Source: Flavobacteriaceae bacterium
GTDB taxonomy: Bacteria > Bacteroidota > Bacteroidia > Flavobacteriales > Flavobacteriaceae
Direction of reading: 5' to 3'
DNA: 64,000 nt
Assembly (NCBI GenBank): GCA_014238425.1
Contig: JABABD010000009.1
Coordinates: 1 to 64,000 of the forward strand
How positions within the stretch are numbered: position 1 is the stretch's first letter; each line of letters starts with the position of its first letter. Below are positions 17,954-25,755 of the stretch, in pieces. The notes under the pieces are model-generated. The model was given only the letters and a program-made list of their open reading frames with translations, was not told where the DNA came from and made no database searches. Both the position numbers and the translations under genes were made by a program.

Positions 17954-18268
17954 TTACTCTTCTTCCTGTTTCATATATTCCCTTAGCTTCCTTTCTTCCC
18001 AATCTCTGCCCAAAATAACATTAGGTCCAAAAACTGAGAACGCGTGTATAAGAATTAGAATTCCCCAGATTAATGGTGTTATGAAAGTGCTTAAATCGAA
18101 AAACACTTCATTAAAAGTCTCTCCATTATTCAAATTTCTTGTGATCTTGAATACGACCATGAATGTATTGATAATGAAATACACAATACTGTGGATGTAA
18201 AAACTTTTTAGTTTTTCTGCTTTATGTTTTGCGAATATATAAGCCATTCGCTTTCTTGAATCTTCCAT
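17954..18268 (-). CDS. 2TM-domain protein (104 aa)
   Basis: Second stand-alone 2TM protein. From the ATG at 18268 (residues MEDSRKRMAYIF) it has the amphipathic start, two membrane helices (about 20-40 and 50-75) and the closing motif SVFGPNVILGRDWEERKL. A TTG start at 18283 would overlap the kinase stop by ten bases; the ATG, five bases after that stop, is more likely. It is clearly related to its neighbour and to the kinase tail. It probably forms hetero-oligomers with them, which is an inference from the shared domain and operon. Confidence 0.85.
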   Translation of the reverse strand: MEDSRKRMAYIFAKHKAEKLKSFYIHSIVYFIINTFMVVFKITRNLNNGETFNEVFFDLSTFITPLIWGILILIHAFSVFGPNVILGRDWEERKLREYMKQEEE

Positions 18269-18273
18269 AATGC

Positions 18274-19620
18274 TTATTTCCAATTTTTTGTTTCTTCGTC
18301 CTTCATATATTGCTCAATCTTTCGTCGTTCCCATCCAGAACCAAATACACCGTCATTGACGAAGACTTTATAAGCATGAAAGCATATGCCGATTCCCCAG
18401 CCTAACATTGGCCACCAAAACCATTGATAATGCCATGACGTCCAGTAATTTACAAAAGCTAAAAATGGAATAATAATACAATACGAAATAATGCTATAGT
18501 AAAATTCCTTGAGCTCATCTACACGCTTTCTTGCACGTACATAGCTATCGTTCATTCTTGATGGAGTTTGTTGTGTTCTCATGATTGAAATTTGTTTAGT
18601 AAGCATAGGCAGTGCTACTGCAAAACGTTCTGCTTGTTGATTGATGATTACTTTTTTATTAGTTAATAAGTTATAGCGTTGCCTTATATTGTTTAAACCA
18701 ACACCACTACTCTTTTTTACAATTTGTTTTGGTTGTAGATTGTTAATTACTACTAGATTCTCTCCTTCTTCATAAATTTTAATATGCAATGGTTTTGAGC
18801 TGGTAACGGTATTGTGTTTCACCGCATTTTCCAATAGTAACTGTAAAGACAATGGCACTACTTTACTTTCAGGATTTGCTGCATGTTCTGGTATATCAAA
18901 TATGATACTATCTTCAAAACGCATCTTCAGTAAAGACATATAGGTTCTTGCAAAATCTAATTCTTCGTCTACTGTTACTAAATCTTTGTTCTTCTGCTCT
19001 AATACATAACGATACACTTTAGACAATGCCGTTGTAAACCGCTGTGCATTTTTAGGGTTTTCATCTATTAAACTCGTTAACACATTCAAACTATTAAATA
19101 GAAAATGAGGATCTAACTGATTTTTTAAAGCATCGAACTTGGCACTAGCTGTACCGGCAATTACCTTCTGTTCTTTAATCCTATTTTTTTGATACCTATT
19201 ATAGAAATACACAAAGTGAAAGATGATAACGATAGTCAGTGTTATCCATAACCCAAAACTATAATGATTCCACTTCTGGTTAGTGATAAATGCTTCAAAT
19301 GATTGGCCATAAAATGTAACCGTTATAAACATTCTCAACAAAAAAATCATAATCATCGTTATAACTACTGATCCAGTAATACCGATAACAATTCTCTTGA
19401 TATTGATCTTTCCTGAGCCCCAATTAATAGTTTCGAGGTAATCAAAGAAAAACTTATTGCTATATCCAAGTACAAATGAATATAATTGGTATATGGCAAA
19501 TTCAATTAAGAACTCATTTGTATTCTCATAATCAAATCCATCATAAAGGATGTTACCCACCATATAGACAGCAACTCCTATAAAAAACGTAATCAATATG
19601 TCTCTGGTGGTTTTATTCAT
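18274..19620 (-). CDS. LytS-type histidine kinase fused to a C-terminal 2TM domain
   Basis: Membrane sensor kinase of 448 residues. Four or so N-terminal membrane helices (5-25, 38-55, 73-100, 120-140) lead into a His_kinase domain: NQLDPHFLFNSLN with the phospho-acceptor His172, the N box LLLENAVKHN (Asn265) and the G box GVGLNNIRQRY (306-316). After the ATPase core, at about 346, a complete 2TM domain begins (YVRARKRVDELKEFY) and ends with VFGSGWERRKIEQY. The kinase core is normal; the added 2TM tail is the unusual part, since the next two genes code for free copies of it. The operon ends with a LytTR regulator, its likely partner. Internal Met347 or Met356 could also yield a free 2TM product. 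Confidence 0.9.
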   Translation of the reverse strand: MNKTTRDILITFFIGVAVYMVGNILYDGFDYENTNEFLIEFAIYQLYSFVLGYSNKFFFDYLETINWGSGKINIKRIVIGITGSVVITMIMIFLLRMFITVTFYGQSFEAFITNQKWNHYSFGLWITLTIVIIFHFVYFYNRYQKNRIKEQKVIAGTASAKFDALKNQLDPHFLFNSLNVLTSLIDENPKNAQRFTTALSKVYRYVLEQKNKDLVTVDEELDFARTYMSLLKMRFEDSIIFDIPEHAANPESKVVPLSLQLLLENAVKHNTVTSSKPLHIKIYEEGENLVVINNLQPKQIVKKSSGVGLNNIRQRYNLLTNKKVIINQQAERFAVALPMLTKQISIMRTQQTPSRMNDSYVRARKRVDELKEFYYSIISYCIIIPFLAFVNYWTSWHYQWFWWPMLGWGIGICFHAYKVFVNDGVFGSGWERRKIEQYMKDEETKNWK

Positions 19621-19644
19621 GATAAATTCTTTGTGTTATGACCT

Positions 19645-20268
19645 CTACTTTTTACAGTCTTCGAGTATCTGTTTTGCTCTACCTTCTCCCCATTTTGGGT
19701 GGAATTCGCTTTCTGGTTTAAAGTTAGCAAAAAGTTCTAAGGAGCGTTCTACATCTTTACAAAAGGGTTTTGTATCCTGACCAAAAAACTTTGCGCCTCC
19801 CATATCCCATTCAGCTTTATTCAAAACCACTCTCGGATTATCTGGAGCTATCTGTTGCGCCTTAGCATATATCTGCATAACTGTTCCTGACAGCTTCATA
19901 CCATATGTAGCGCCATCATATGCCACCCAAGCCGTGTGTAGTAAGGCTTGCATCACCATAATTTCAGGGTTGTCCTTTGATATGGCTGTCGCGTCGTTAA
20001 GTAAATCTTGAGCCTTATTCAATTGCGCAGTCAGTTTATCTATGTCTTTCTCACCAAAACTAGAGGTGATGTTAATTTGCGCCGCCCAATATGGTGGTAG
20101 CCAATTATCGGGTTCAGCTGTAGCAATGCGCTCAAATAAATTAGCGGCTTCTGTTGATTTGTTTTCTCCCCAAAGTTCAAATGCCTTTTCCATGCCTTTT
20201 TCATAGTTGTTTTGTCCAGCAACAATAAAGGACATTAATAATACGGTAATGGTGATAAATCGTTTCAT
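19645..20268 (-). CDS. Secreted TPR-like repeat protein (207 aa)
   Basis: A 19-residue signal peptide (MKRFITITVLLMSFIVAGQ) precedes a helical protein with tetratricopeptide-like pairs, for example YEKGMEKAFELWGENKSTEA, the phrase IATAEPDNWLPPYW, and the later AQQIAPDNPRVVLNKAEW. Two cysteines near the end (PFCKDVERS, LEDCKK) may form a disulfide. It is periplasmic or surface-exposed. The gene lies between the DUF2141 gene (11 bases upstream) and the kinase gene (24 bases downstream) and is very likely part of that signalling operon. Its role is unknown; a periplasmic partner of the kinase is one possibility. Confidence 0.75.
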   Translation of the reverse strand: MKRFITITVLLMSFIVAGQNNYEKGMEKAFELWGENKSTEAANLFERIATAEPDNWLPPYWAAQINITSSFGEKDIDKLTAQLNKAQDLLNDATAISKDNPEIMVMQALLHTAWVAYDGATYGMKLSGTVMQIYAKAQQIAPDNPRVVLNKAEWDMGGAKFFGQDTKPFCKDVERSLELFANFKPESEFHPKWGEGRAKQILEDCKK

Positions 20269-20279
20269 TTTCTAGTTTT

Positions 20280-20696
20280 TTAAAGTTTAATATTTTGAAT
20301 AATAGTTTCATTTTTCATTTCGAACTTGGCATCTTGCCATTTTGGTGGTCCAAAAAATGCTTTGGCTCTATTTGAACAGGCATTATCTTCTTTAGGAATG
20401 CCCATGAAATTCATATCGATCTCATTGTTATCATTCTCATCATGAAAAACTGAAATCGCATATACGCCTCGAGAAATATTCTTGAAGGTTACTTTGCTTT
20501 TTCCATCCTCTATTTTCCCGATGAGGCCCTTATGTGGCGTTTCCAACCAATTGCCTTCAGATACATATAGACCTACCATGATCTTTCCATTATTATTGTC
20601 AATATTTGAGATGTTGACAATAATATCTTCCCCTTCTGTAGTCTGTGCGAAACCAATTGATGAGATTAGCATTGCGATTATAATAAGATATTTCAT
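20280..20696 (-). CDS. DUF2141 secreted protein (copy A)
   Basis: Secreted beta-sandwich protein of 138 residues with a signal peptide ending GFAQ. The family core is visible: NNNGKIMVGLYVSEGNW, then VTFKNISRGVYAISVFHDEN, and DNNEIDMNFMGIPKE. The phrase FHDENDNNEID resembles an acidic calcium-type loop. A clear paralogue of the same length is at 51787-52203. It appears to be the first gene of the kinase/2TM/LytTR operon. Function of the family is unknown. Confidence 0.82.
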   Translation of the reverse strand: MKYLIIIAMLISSIGFAQTTEGEDIIVNISNIDNNNGKIMVGLYVSEGNWLETPHKGLIGKIEDGKSKVTFKNISRGVYAISVFHDENDNNEIDMNFMGIPKEDNACSNRAKAFFGPPKWQDAKFEMKNETIIQNIKL

Positions 20697-20842
20697 AATT
20701 GTACATTCTTTAATTGTGAATCAAATATCCAACGAAACTTAAAGTTTTTAAAAAGACAGTTACCGAATTGTAAGTTATAATGGATGAATTGTATAAAGTT
20801 TGATTTTGTATAAAAATTAGCCAAGCATAAATATGTTATAAA

Positions 20843-20862
20843 ATAAAAGTGATTACTTTTAT
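20843..20862. promoter_or_regulatory. Perfect inverted repeat before the membrane LytTR gene
   Basis: ATAAAAGT-GATT-ACTTTTAT, eight-base arms around four bases, ending four bases before the ATG at 20867. It could be an operator, for example for autoregulation by the LytTR protein, or a leader hairpin that hides the start. Confidence 0.45.
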
Positions 20863-20866
20863 CTTA

Positions 20867-21655
20867 ATGAAATCACTGAAACTAAACACCTCTTATAAGC
20901 ATCATTCAATAGTAGGATTAATAATAGGTGTATGGCTAGCACTTTTCTTAGTACTTATTGCTCCTTTTGATGCATCAGATCTTCCCTTTTTAATACGTCT
21001 AGAAATCCTACCTTTTTATGGCGTTATTTCATTCTTGAGTTATATCATCATCATACCATTACAAAATTGGGTATTTAAAAAATTACAGAAATGGACTCTT
21101 TTAACTGAGATAACGTTCATTATTGTTTTGAACTTAGTAGTATTAATTGGAAGCTACTTTTATTATAAAACAGAGATTATAAATGGCACATATTCATTTA
21201 TCACATTCACATTAGAAGTCTATTATCCGATCTTCTTTATTTTGCTAATCGTATTAATTTTTGCCAGATGGTACCTCAATAAAAAAACGCCTAGTCCAAA
21301 AAATGAAAAAATAATTCTCAAAGGCGACAACAAGTTAGACGTATTGCAAATCGAGATTTCAGATCTAGTAAGTATTTCTAGTGCTGACAACTATATCGAA
21401 GTTAATTATCTTAAAAATGGTTCTTTACAAAAAAAATTATTGCGAACGACCCTAAAGAATGTTCATGCGGATTTACCAAGTTTATTAAAAGTACATAGAT
21501 CATACCTCATAAATCCAACGCATTTTAAAGAATGGAAGAATTCAAATACTTTGTACTTAACCCAAATGGAAGTGCCCGTTTCTAAAAATTATAAAAAAGA
21601 GGTTTTGGTTATGAATCATTCATCCCTAAAAACAACGGATTCGCCCCAATACTAA
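20867..21655 (+). CDS. Membrane-bound LytTR-domain transcription regulator
   Basis: About 262 residues: four membrane helices (near 18-37, 50-68, 80-98 and 113-135) then a cytoplasmic LytTR DNA-binding domain (about 155-250; IEISDLVSISSADNYIEVNY and LLKVHRSYLINPTHF). There is no receiver domain, so it is likely to respond directly to a membrane signal. I use the ATG at 20867; a GTG at 20849 would lie inside a palindrome. It is divergent from the DUF2141/kinase operon and may regulate it or the hydrolase gene 69 bases downstream. Confidence 0.85.
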   Translation: MKSLKLNTSYKHHSIVGLIIGVWLALFLVLIAPFDASDLPFLIRLEILPFYGVISFLSYIIIIPLQNWVFKKLQKWTLLTEITFIIVLNLVVLIGSYFYYKTEIINGTYSFITFTLEVYYPIFFILLIVLIFARWYLNKKTPSPKNEKIILKGDNKLDVLQIEISDLVSISSADNYIEVNYLKNGSLQKKLLRTTLKNVHADLPSLLKVHRSYLINPTHFKEWKNSNTLYLTQMEVPVSKNYKKEVLVMNHSSLKTTDSPQY

Positions 21656-21724
21656 TAAAATTAGTACTTACAGTGATTTTCATTTATATTTTTGACATCA
21701 ATAATTATCATTAAAAAACGAGCG

Positions 21725-22795
21725 ATGAAAAAATATGCAATTCTATTAGTGGTCTTATTAATCTCTTTATGGGCTATTAGCCAAGATAAAGATCCTGACA
21801 TTCTTCTAAAGCAATTAGTTTCAGGAAATAGTGTTATTGGTGCTTCGGCAGGATACTCCATTGATGGCACTACCATTTGGCAATCTGCAGTAGGTTCTGC
21901 AGATAAAAAAACGAAGAAACCATTTGAGCAAGATACCAAAGTAAGAATGGCATCTATAGCAAAACCGATGACAGCTATAGCCGTGATGCAATTGGTAGAG
22001 CAAGAATTAATTGATTTAGACGCACCTATTCAAAAATACATTCCTAATTTTCCTAAACAACCAAAAACACAAATTACCACAAGGCATCTATTGTCACAAA
22101 CATCAGGAATCGATGGTTACAAAGATGGTAAAGAAGCTCAAACCACAACGAACTATCCGACACTGACCGATGCTATAAACATATTCAAAGACAGGGCGCT
22201 TTTGTTCGAACCTGGTACCCAATACAGCTACACCACTTATGGATATACAGTTTTAGGTGCCATCATTGAAAGAACATCTGGAATGAGTTATGGCACCTAT
22301 ATGCAAAAGAACATATGGAACAAAGCAGATATGATGCACACAGGTATTGAAGTCTTTAGAAGTGAAACAGACAACAAATCAGGCTTATATCATAAACATC
22401 GCAACGGAAAAATTAAAGCAGGAAAAGAGAATAATTTAAGCAACCGTATTCCTGGTGGTGGTTTTTACACCACAGTTGGTGATATGTTGAAATTTGGAAA
22501 CAGTGTCATAAACAACACATTTATTAAAGCGGAAACGCTAAGAACAATGAGACAGCACCATAGTTTAGAAAAAGAAAGAAATGGCTACGGTTTTGGTTGG
22601 TTTTTATATAACCCTAAGCCAAATGAAGGTGCTATAATAGGTCATACAGGCGAACAAACAGGATGCTCTTCACAATTATTTATCATTCCAGAAAAAGGTA
22701 TTGTTGCTATTGTTCTTGCTAATACTTCTGGAGCTTTAAGAGAAGCTAGTATTTTAGCCAGTAAGTTGATGAATATAGCTTTATCTAAAGAATAA
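21725..22795 (+). CDS. Serine hydrolase, beta-lactamase/LACTB family
   Basis: Exported class C beta-lactamase-fold hydrolase or peptidase of 356 residues, with signal peptide MKKYAILLVVLLISLWAISQ. The nucleophile motif SxxK is in RMASIAKPMTA. The second motif position reads YTT in YSYTTYGYTVLG instead of YxN, and GGGFYTTVGDMLKFGN and IIGHTGEQTG follow; this set resembles LACTB more than AmpC. The start at 21725 gives the signal peptide. True beta-lactamase activity is unlikely; a peptidase or esterase is more probable. A 7-bp hairpin (22798-22814) lies just after the stop but has no T run. Confidence 0.85.
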   Translation: MKKYAILLVVLLISLWAISQDKDPDILLKQLVSGNSVIGASAGYSIDGTTIWQSAVGSADKKTKKPFEQDTKVRMASIAKPMTAIAVMQLVEQELIDLDAPIQKYIPNFPKQPKTQITTRHLLSQTSGIDGYKDGKEAQTTTNYPTLTDAINIFKDRALLFEPGTQYSYTTYGYTVLGAIIERTSGMSYGTYMQKNIWNKADMMHTGIEVFRSETDNKSGLYHKHRNGKIKAGKENNLSNRIPGGGFYTTVGDMLKFGNSVINNTFIKAETLRTMRQHHSLEKERNGYGFGWFLYNPKPNEGAIIGHTGEQTGCSSQLFIIPEKGIVAIVLANTSGALREASILASKLMNIALSKE

Positions 22796-22813
22796 GCAGT
22801 TGTTCACAACAAC

Positions 22814-22923
22814 TTGACTTTGAAGAAAAAACCTGCTAACTTCGTTAACGTCTGATTTAGACAATTAAAAAAATCCATATCATGTCATTCCGTATAAATT
22901 ATTTTAAAGAACTATTTATTTGA
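22814..22923 (+). other. Orphan promoter and 13-codon reading frame
   Basis: TTG (22814-22816), a 20-base spacer and TAACTTCG (22837-22844; seven of eight bases of TAnnTTTG) look like a promoter. A leader then leads to ATG 22882, but the frame stops after 13 codons at TGA 22921-22923, inside the 3' end of the opposite gene. It may be the remains of a gene start or a very short peptide. Confidence 0.35.
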
Positions 22924-23449
22924 AATTTTCAGATTCTTTATTTTTAAAAGTATTCCAAATTGGCTGAAAAATTAACCGAGTGAAAAAATAACCAACTAAA
23001 CATAACGGATAAATTAAAGAAATAAAATAAGGTGCAAATTCACGTTGAAATACAATATTAAAGGCATTTAATAAATTCAATATTAATATTAGAAAACCAA
23101 TTAAGAAATATGTAAATACAATCATCTTGGATTTCCTTCTTCGAAATTTAGATATCTTAACTTTTATCGATAGATAGTAAATGAATCCTAAATAGTTTAT
23201 GCTACCCAATCCACTACTTATAGCCCACACCAAAGAATCACTTAAACCAAAACTTGATAACATTAAAGGAAAAAGTGAAAAGAAAGTTCCCACCAGACCT
23301 GTAGCTACTATAAACTGTAAATTAATAGCATCACTTTTTTTAATCGTAAATCCATCTTTAAATTGGAATGTTGCAATAATGGCAGAAAAACCTACAAATG
23401 CCACTGTGACTTGAGTTAATGTTAATAATATCGCAGACTCTTCCATCAT
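22916..23449 (-). CDS. Membrane protein (177 aa), unknown
   Basis: Integral membrane protein with about five hydrophobic helices (near 5-25, 43-65, 70-92, 108-128 and 138-162). The opening, LLTLTQVTVAFVGFSAIIAT, is a pattern I have seen in uncharacterised bacterial membrane proteins with the same layout, but I cannot name a family. A basic stretch (KFRRRKSKM) separates the third and fourth helices. It stands alone between the hydrolase gene and the GntR/ABC operon and is transcribed away from the latter. Two adjacent ATG codons make the start uncertain by one residue. Confidence 0.65.
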   Translation of the reverse strand: MMEESAILLTLTQVTVAFVGFSAIIATFQFKDGFTIKKSDAINLQFIVATGLVGTFFSLFPLMLSSFGLSDSLVWAISSGLGSINYLGFIYYLSIKVKISKFRRRKSKMIVFTYFLIGFLILILNLLNAFNIVFQREFAPYFISLIYPLCLVGYFFTRLIFQPIWNTFKNKESENFK

Positions 23450-23633
23450 TTTTGATTTAAAATTATGTAAATCTACGTAAAAAAGTAAACCTAATAATCT
23501 CTTTATAATTTTATTAGAAATAGAATTTTGAAAATATATTTATATAAATCTGTACATAACAATGGCCATATTTCATTGTGGTTTTGTGTCACACTAAAAG
23601 TTTAGTATATTCACCATAGTTGATTTCTACAGC

Positions 23634-23690
23634 GGAAAATCCTGCGGATTATAAGTCGCACAAATCATACACCAACACATTAACGAAATC
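23634..23690. repeat. Degenerate intergenic element, copy A
   Basis: A hairpin GGAAAATCC-TGC-GGATT (23634-23650) followed by a conserved tail starting ATACACCAAC (23667-23690). Copy B at 28471-28554 has the same hairpin sequence and 17 of 24 matching tail bases, so the two appear to be diverged copies of one intergenic repeat. Confidence 0.5.
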
Positions 23691-23724
23691 TCAAAATAAT
23701 CCCGAAGAATTCATCAAAAAAAAG

Positions 23725-23751
23725 TTGCTTTAAAAAAAATTATTATATTTG
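23725..23751 (+). promoter_or_regulatory. Promoter of the ABC/GntR operon
   Basis: TTG at 23725-23727 and TATATTTG at 23744-23751 with a 16-base spacer (one short of the common range). The exact TAnnTTTG box ends two bases before the palindromic operator. Confidence 0.6.
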
Positions 23752-23753
23752 CG

Positions 23754-23775
23754 GTGTACTAGTTAACTAATACAC
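23754..23775. promoter_or_regulatory. Predicted GntR (YtrA-type) operator
   Basis: A 22-base palindrome: outer arms GTGTA / TACAC and core TAGTTAACTA, with 20 of 22 bases symmetrical. It directly follows the -7 box and overlaps the expected transcript start, where a repressor would block transcription. The operon codes for a YtrA-type GntR protein, the obvious ligand by family analogy. Confidence 0.65.
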
Positions 23776-23780
23776 TAATA

Positions 23781-24632
23781 ATGATACACATCAATAACCT
23801 TAGATTTCACTACCCGAATGGAAAATCCATTCTCAATGATATGTCCTTGGAGTTGAGTTCTGGGAGCATATATGGGCTTTTTGGAAGAAACGGCGAAGGC
23901 AAAAGCACCCTTATGAAACTTATGGCTGGTCTATTGTTTCCCAAAGCCGGTGATTGTTTTGTCTTAGAAGAAGACGTTTCTAAACGATCTGCGAACGTAT
24001 TACAAGATATCTTTATTATTCCTGAGGACTTTGAGTTGTCCGCATTAAAAATAGCTACTTATGAAAAAGTGAATTCCGCGTTTTATCCTAAATTCTCTCG
24101 AGAGTTATTTTATGAATTAATCAATGAATTTAAGCTCTTACCAACTGAGAACATCGCCAACCTATCTTTTGGTCAGAAAAAGAAAGTGTTCATTGCTTTC
24201 GGTATTGCCGCAAATACAAAGCTCTTATTAATGGATGAACCTACTAACGGACTTGATATTCCTTCTAAGAGTCAGTTCAGGAAGATACTAGCATCTACAA
24301 TAAATGAAGAAAAATGCATAATCATCTCAACACATCAAGTACGAGATCTTCATAGTTTGATAGATCATGTTGTTATTTTGGATCAAACCAAGGTCTTGTT
24401 CAATCAATCACTTGCAAAAGTGTCTAAATATTTATGGTTCGGAAAGACATCACAAGATATCGAAGATACTTTAATTTATTCTGATGTCACATTTGGAGGC
24501 AAAGCGATTCATCACCGAAAGGACAAAAATGAAACAGAAGTAGATCTAGAATTATTATTCAATGCGGCATTAAGCGAAACTGAAAAAATCAATAACGCCT
24601 TAAAAAACTCTTACCGTGAAGCAATCATTTAG
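23781..24632 (+). CDS. ABC transporter ATP-binding protein (YtrB-like)
   Basis: ATPase of an ABC-2 type transporter. In 283 residues: Walker A GLFGRNGEGKST, signature NLSFGQKKKVFIAFG, Walker B KLLLMDEPTNGLD, H-loop IIISTHQVRDL. The ABC signature is the degenerate LSFGQ form, common for YtrB/GntR-linked transporters. The 80-residue C-terminal extension (after about 205) is likely to fold on the ATPase. First gene of an operon with a permease (17-base overlap), the GntR regulator and a DUF2807 protein. Such GntR/ABC operons in Firmicutes respond to cell-wall antibiotics; whether this holds here is unknown. Confidence 0.9.
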   Translation: MIHINNLRFHYPNGKSILNDMSLELSSGSIYGLFGRNGEGKSTLMKLMAGLLFPKAGDCFVLEEDVSKRSANVLQDIFIIPEDFELSALKIATYEKVNSAFYPKFSRELFYELINEFKLLPTENIANLSFGQKKKVFIAFGIAANTKLLLMDEPTNGLDIPSKSQFRKILASTINEEKCIIISTHQVRDLHSLIDHVVILDQTKVLFNQSLAKVSKYLWFGKTSQDIEDTLIYSDVTFGGKAIHHRKDKNETEVDLELLFNAALSETEKINNALKNSYREAII

Positions 24633-25371
24633 CATTCAACGCATACGCGATTTTATCTACAGAGATACCCTACTTCTTAAGGGTAGTTTAATAACAGCAT
24701 TCTCTGTAGCTGCAGCTTTTTTGTTTATCGCCATCTGGGCCAATTTAAGAGGAGACTATGTTCTAACACAAGTAGAGTATGCTACTATTTTCGGAATCAT
24801 ATTCATACCTATCGGATTGTTTTTAACGTTCGCTATCTTCAGGGAAGCTAATAATAAACAACATAATCATTTTTACTTTTCTTTACCTATATCGCCATTA
24901 GAGAAACTTCTAGCGACCTGGTTTACAACCAGCATCTTATATACCGTATTATTTTCCGTTTTTGCGATGATTATAGGGCAACTTGCTATTGCGTCAGGTA
25001 GTATGCTATCGAAAGCAGAATTTCATTTGTTGCCCATGTTTTCTGAAAATTATTGGTCTGTGATAAAATTTTATATCATCATTCAACCTTTATTCTTACT
25101 TGGTGCTATAGCCTTTAATAAGAATCGTCTAGGGAAGACCATCTTTTGGATACTGCTGGCTGTTATTGGCTTTGCAGTATTGAATGGTGTTCTCTGTTTT
25201 ACTGTAAATGATGGCGCTGTAGATATGTTTTCGAGCGAACAGTTTGATTCTAATGCCTTTGAGCTTGCTATAAAAGATTTTTCCAGCATTGGCAGTTGGT
25301 TCTGGGCAATCATCTTGGGGCCAGTCATGTTATTGGCCGCCTATTTTAAGTTAACAGAAAAGGAAGTATAG
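24616..25371 (+). CDS. ABC transporter permease (ABC-2 like, six helices)
   Basis: Membrane partner of the preceding ATPase. The 251 residues contain about six helices (near 18-42, 55-75, 98-122, 145-165, 170-190 and 222-245). Between the second and third helices lies HNHFYFSLPISPLEKLLATW, a cytoplasmic coupling segment typical of this class (short sentences of the form LPxSxxEKLLAxW are common in such permeases). The likely start is GTG 24616, overlapping the ATPase gene by 17 bases, which suggests translational coupling. Substrate unknown. Confidence 0.82.
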   Translation: MKQSFSIQRIRDFIYRDTLLLKGSLITAFSVAAAFLFIAIWANLRGDYVLTQVEYATIFGIIFIPIGLFLTFAIFREANNKQHNHFYFSLPISPLEKLLATWFTTSILYTVLFSVFAMIIGQLAIASGSMLSKAEFHLLPMFSENYWSVIKFYIIIQPLFLLGAIAFNKNRLGKTIFWILLAVIGFAVLNGVLCFTVNDGAVDMFSSEQFDSNAFELAIKDFSSIGSWFWAIILGPVMLLAAYFKLTEKEV

Positions 25372-25374
25372 ACG

Positions 25375-25755
25375 ATGGACTTTGACAATGCCAAGCCTAT
25401 TTATTTGCAGATCGTAGAACTCTTCTACGAGAACATTCTCTTACGACAATGGCAGGAAGCTGAGCGCATACCTTCCGTTAGAGAGATTGCAGTGATGGTT
25501 GAAGTCAATCCAAATACAGCGATGAGGGCATTTACGTATCTCCAGGAACAAGATGTCATCCACAATAAAAGAGGGATTGGGTATTTCGTTTCTGAAAATG
25601 GTTACGATAAAGTCCTTGACATAAAGAGAAAAGAATTCAAGGAAGAAATGCTTCCAGATGTGTTCAAGAAAATGAAACTCCTTGACGTCACTTTTGAAGA
25701 GGTAAAAGCTTCTTTTAATGATTACCTAAAAAAAACAACTCATGAAAAAGAGTAA
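25375..25755 (+). CDS. GntR-family regulator, YtrA subfamily
   Basis: Repressor-type winged-helix protein of 126 residues. The DNA-binding domain is at 10-75 (YLQIVELFYENILLRQWQEA, then IPSVREIAVMVEVNPNTAMR, then GIGYFVSENG). Instead of an effector-binding domain there is a short helical tail (about 50 residues), the mark of the YtrA subgroup. The ATG is three bases after the permease stop, and the end overlaps the DUF2807 gene by 14 bases. The palindrome at 23754-23775 is the probable binding site, making the operon self-regulated. Confidence 0.93.
   Translation: MDFDNAKPIYLQIVELFYENILLRQWQEAERIPSVREIAVMVEVNPNTAMRAFTYLQEQDVIHNKRGIGYFVSENGYDKVLDIKRKEFKEEMLPDVFKKMKLLDVTFEEVKASFNDYLKKTTHEKE

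Larger units (their letters stand above)
23450..23780. other. 331-base intergenic region before the GntR/ABC operon
   Basis: No gene. From left to right it holds AT-rich DNA, a degenerate repeat element (23634-23690), the operon promoter (23725-23751) and a palindromic operator (23754-23775). Confidence 0.8.

Noticed and set aside
18274-19620. Kinase/2TM fusion as a sequencing frameshift artefact
   Set aside because: The frame is continuous, the linker has no rare composition, and the 2TM tail is complete; a lost stop codon in evolution remains possible but not an assembly error.
24616-24632. Frameshift between the ABC ATPase and permease
   Set aside because: Both proteins are complete; a 17-base overlap with a GTG start explains the junction.
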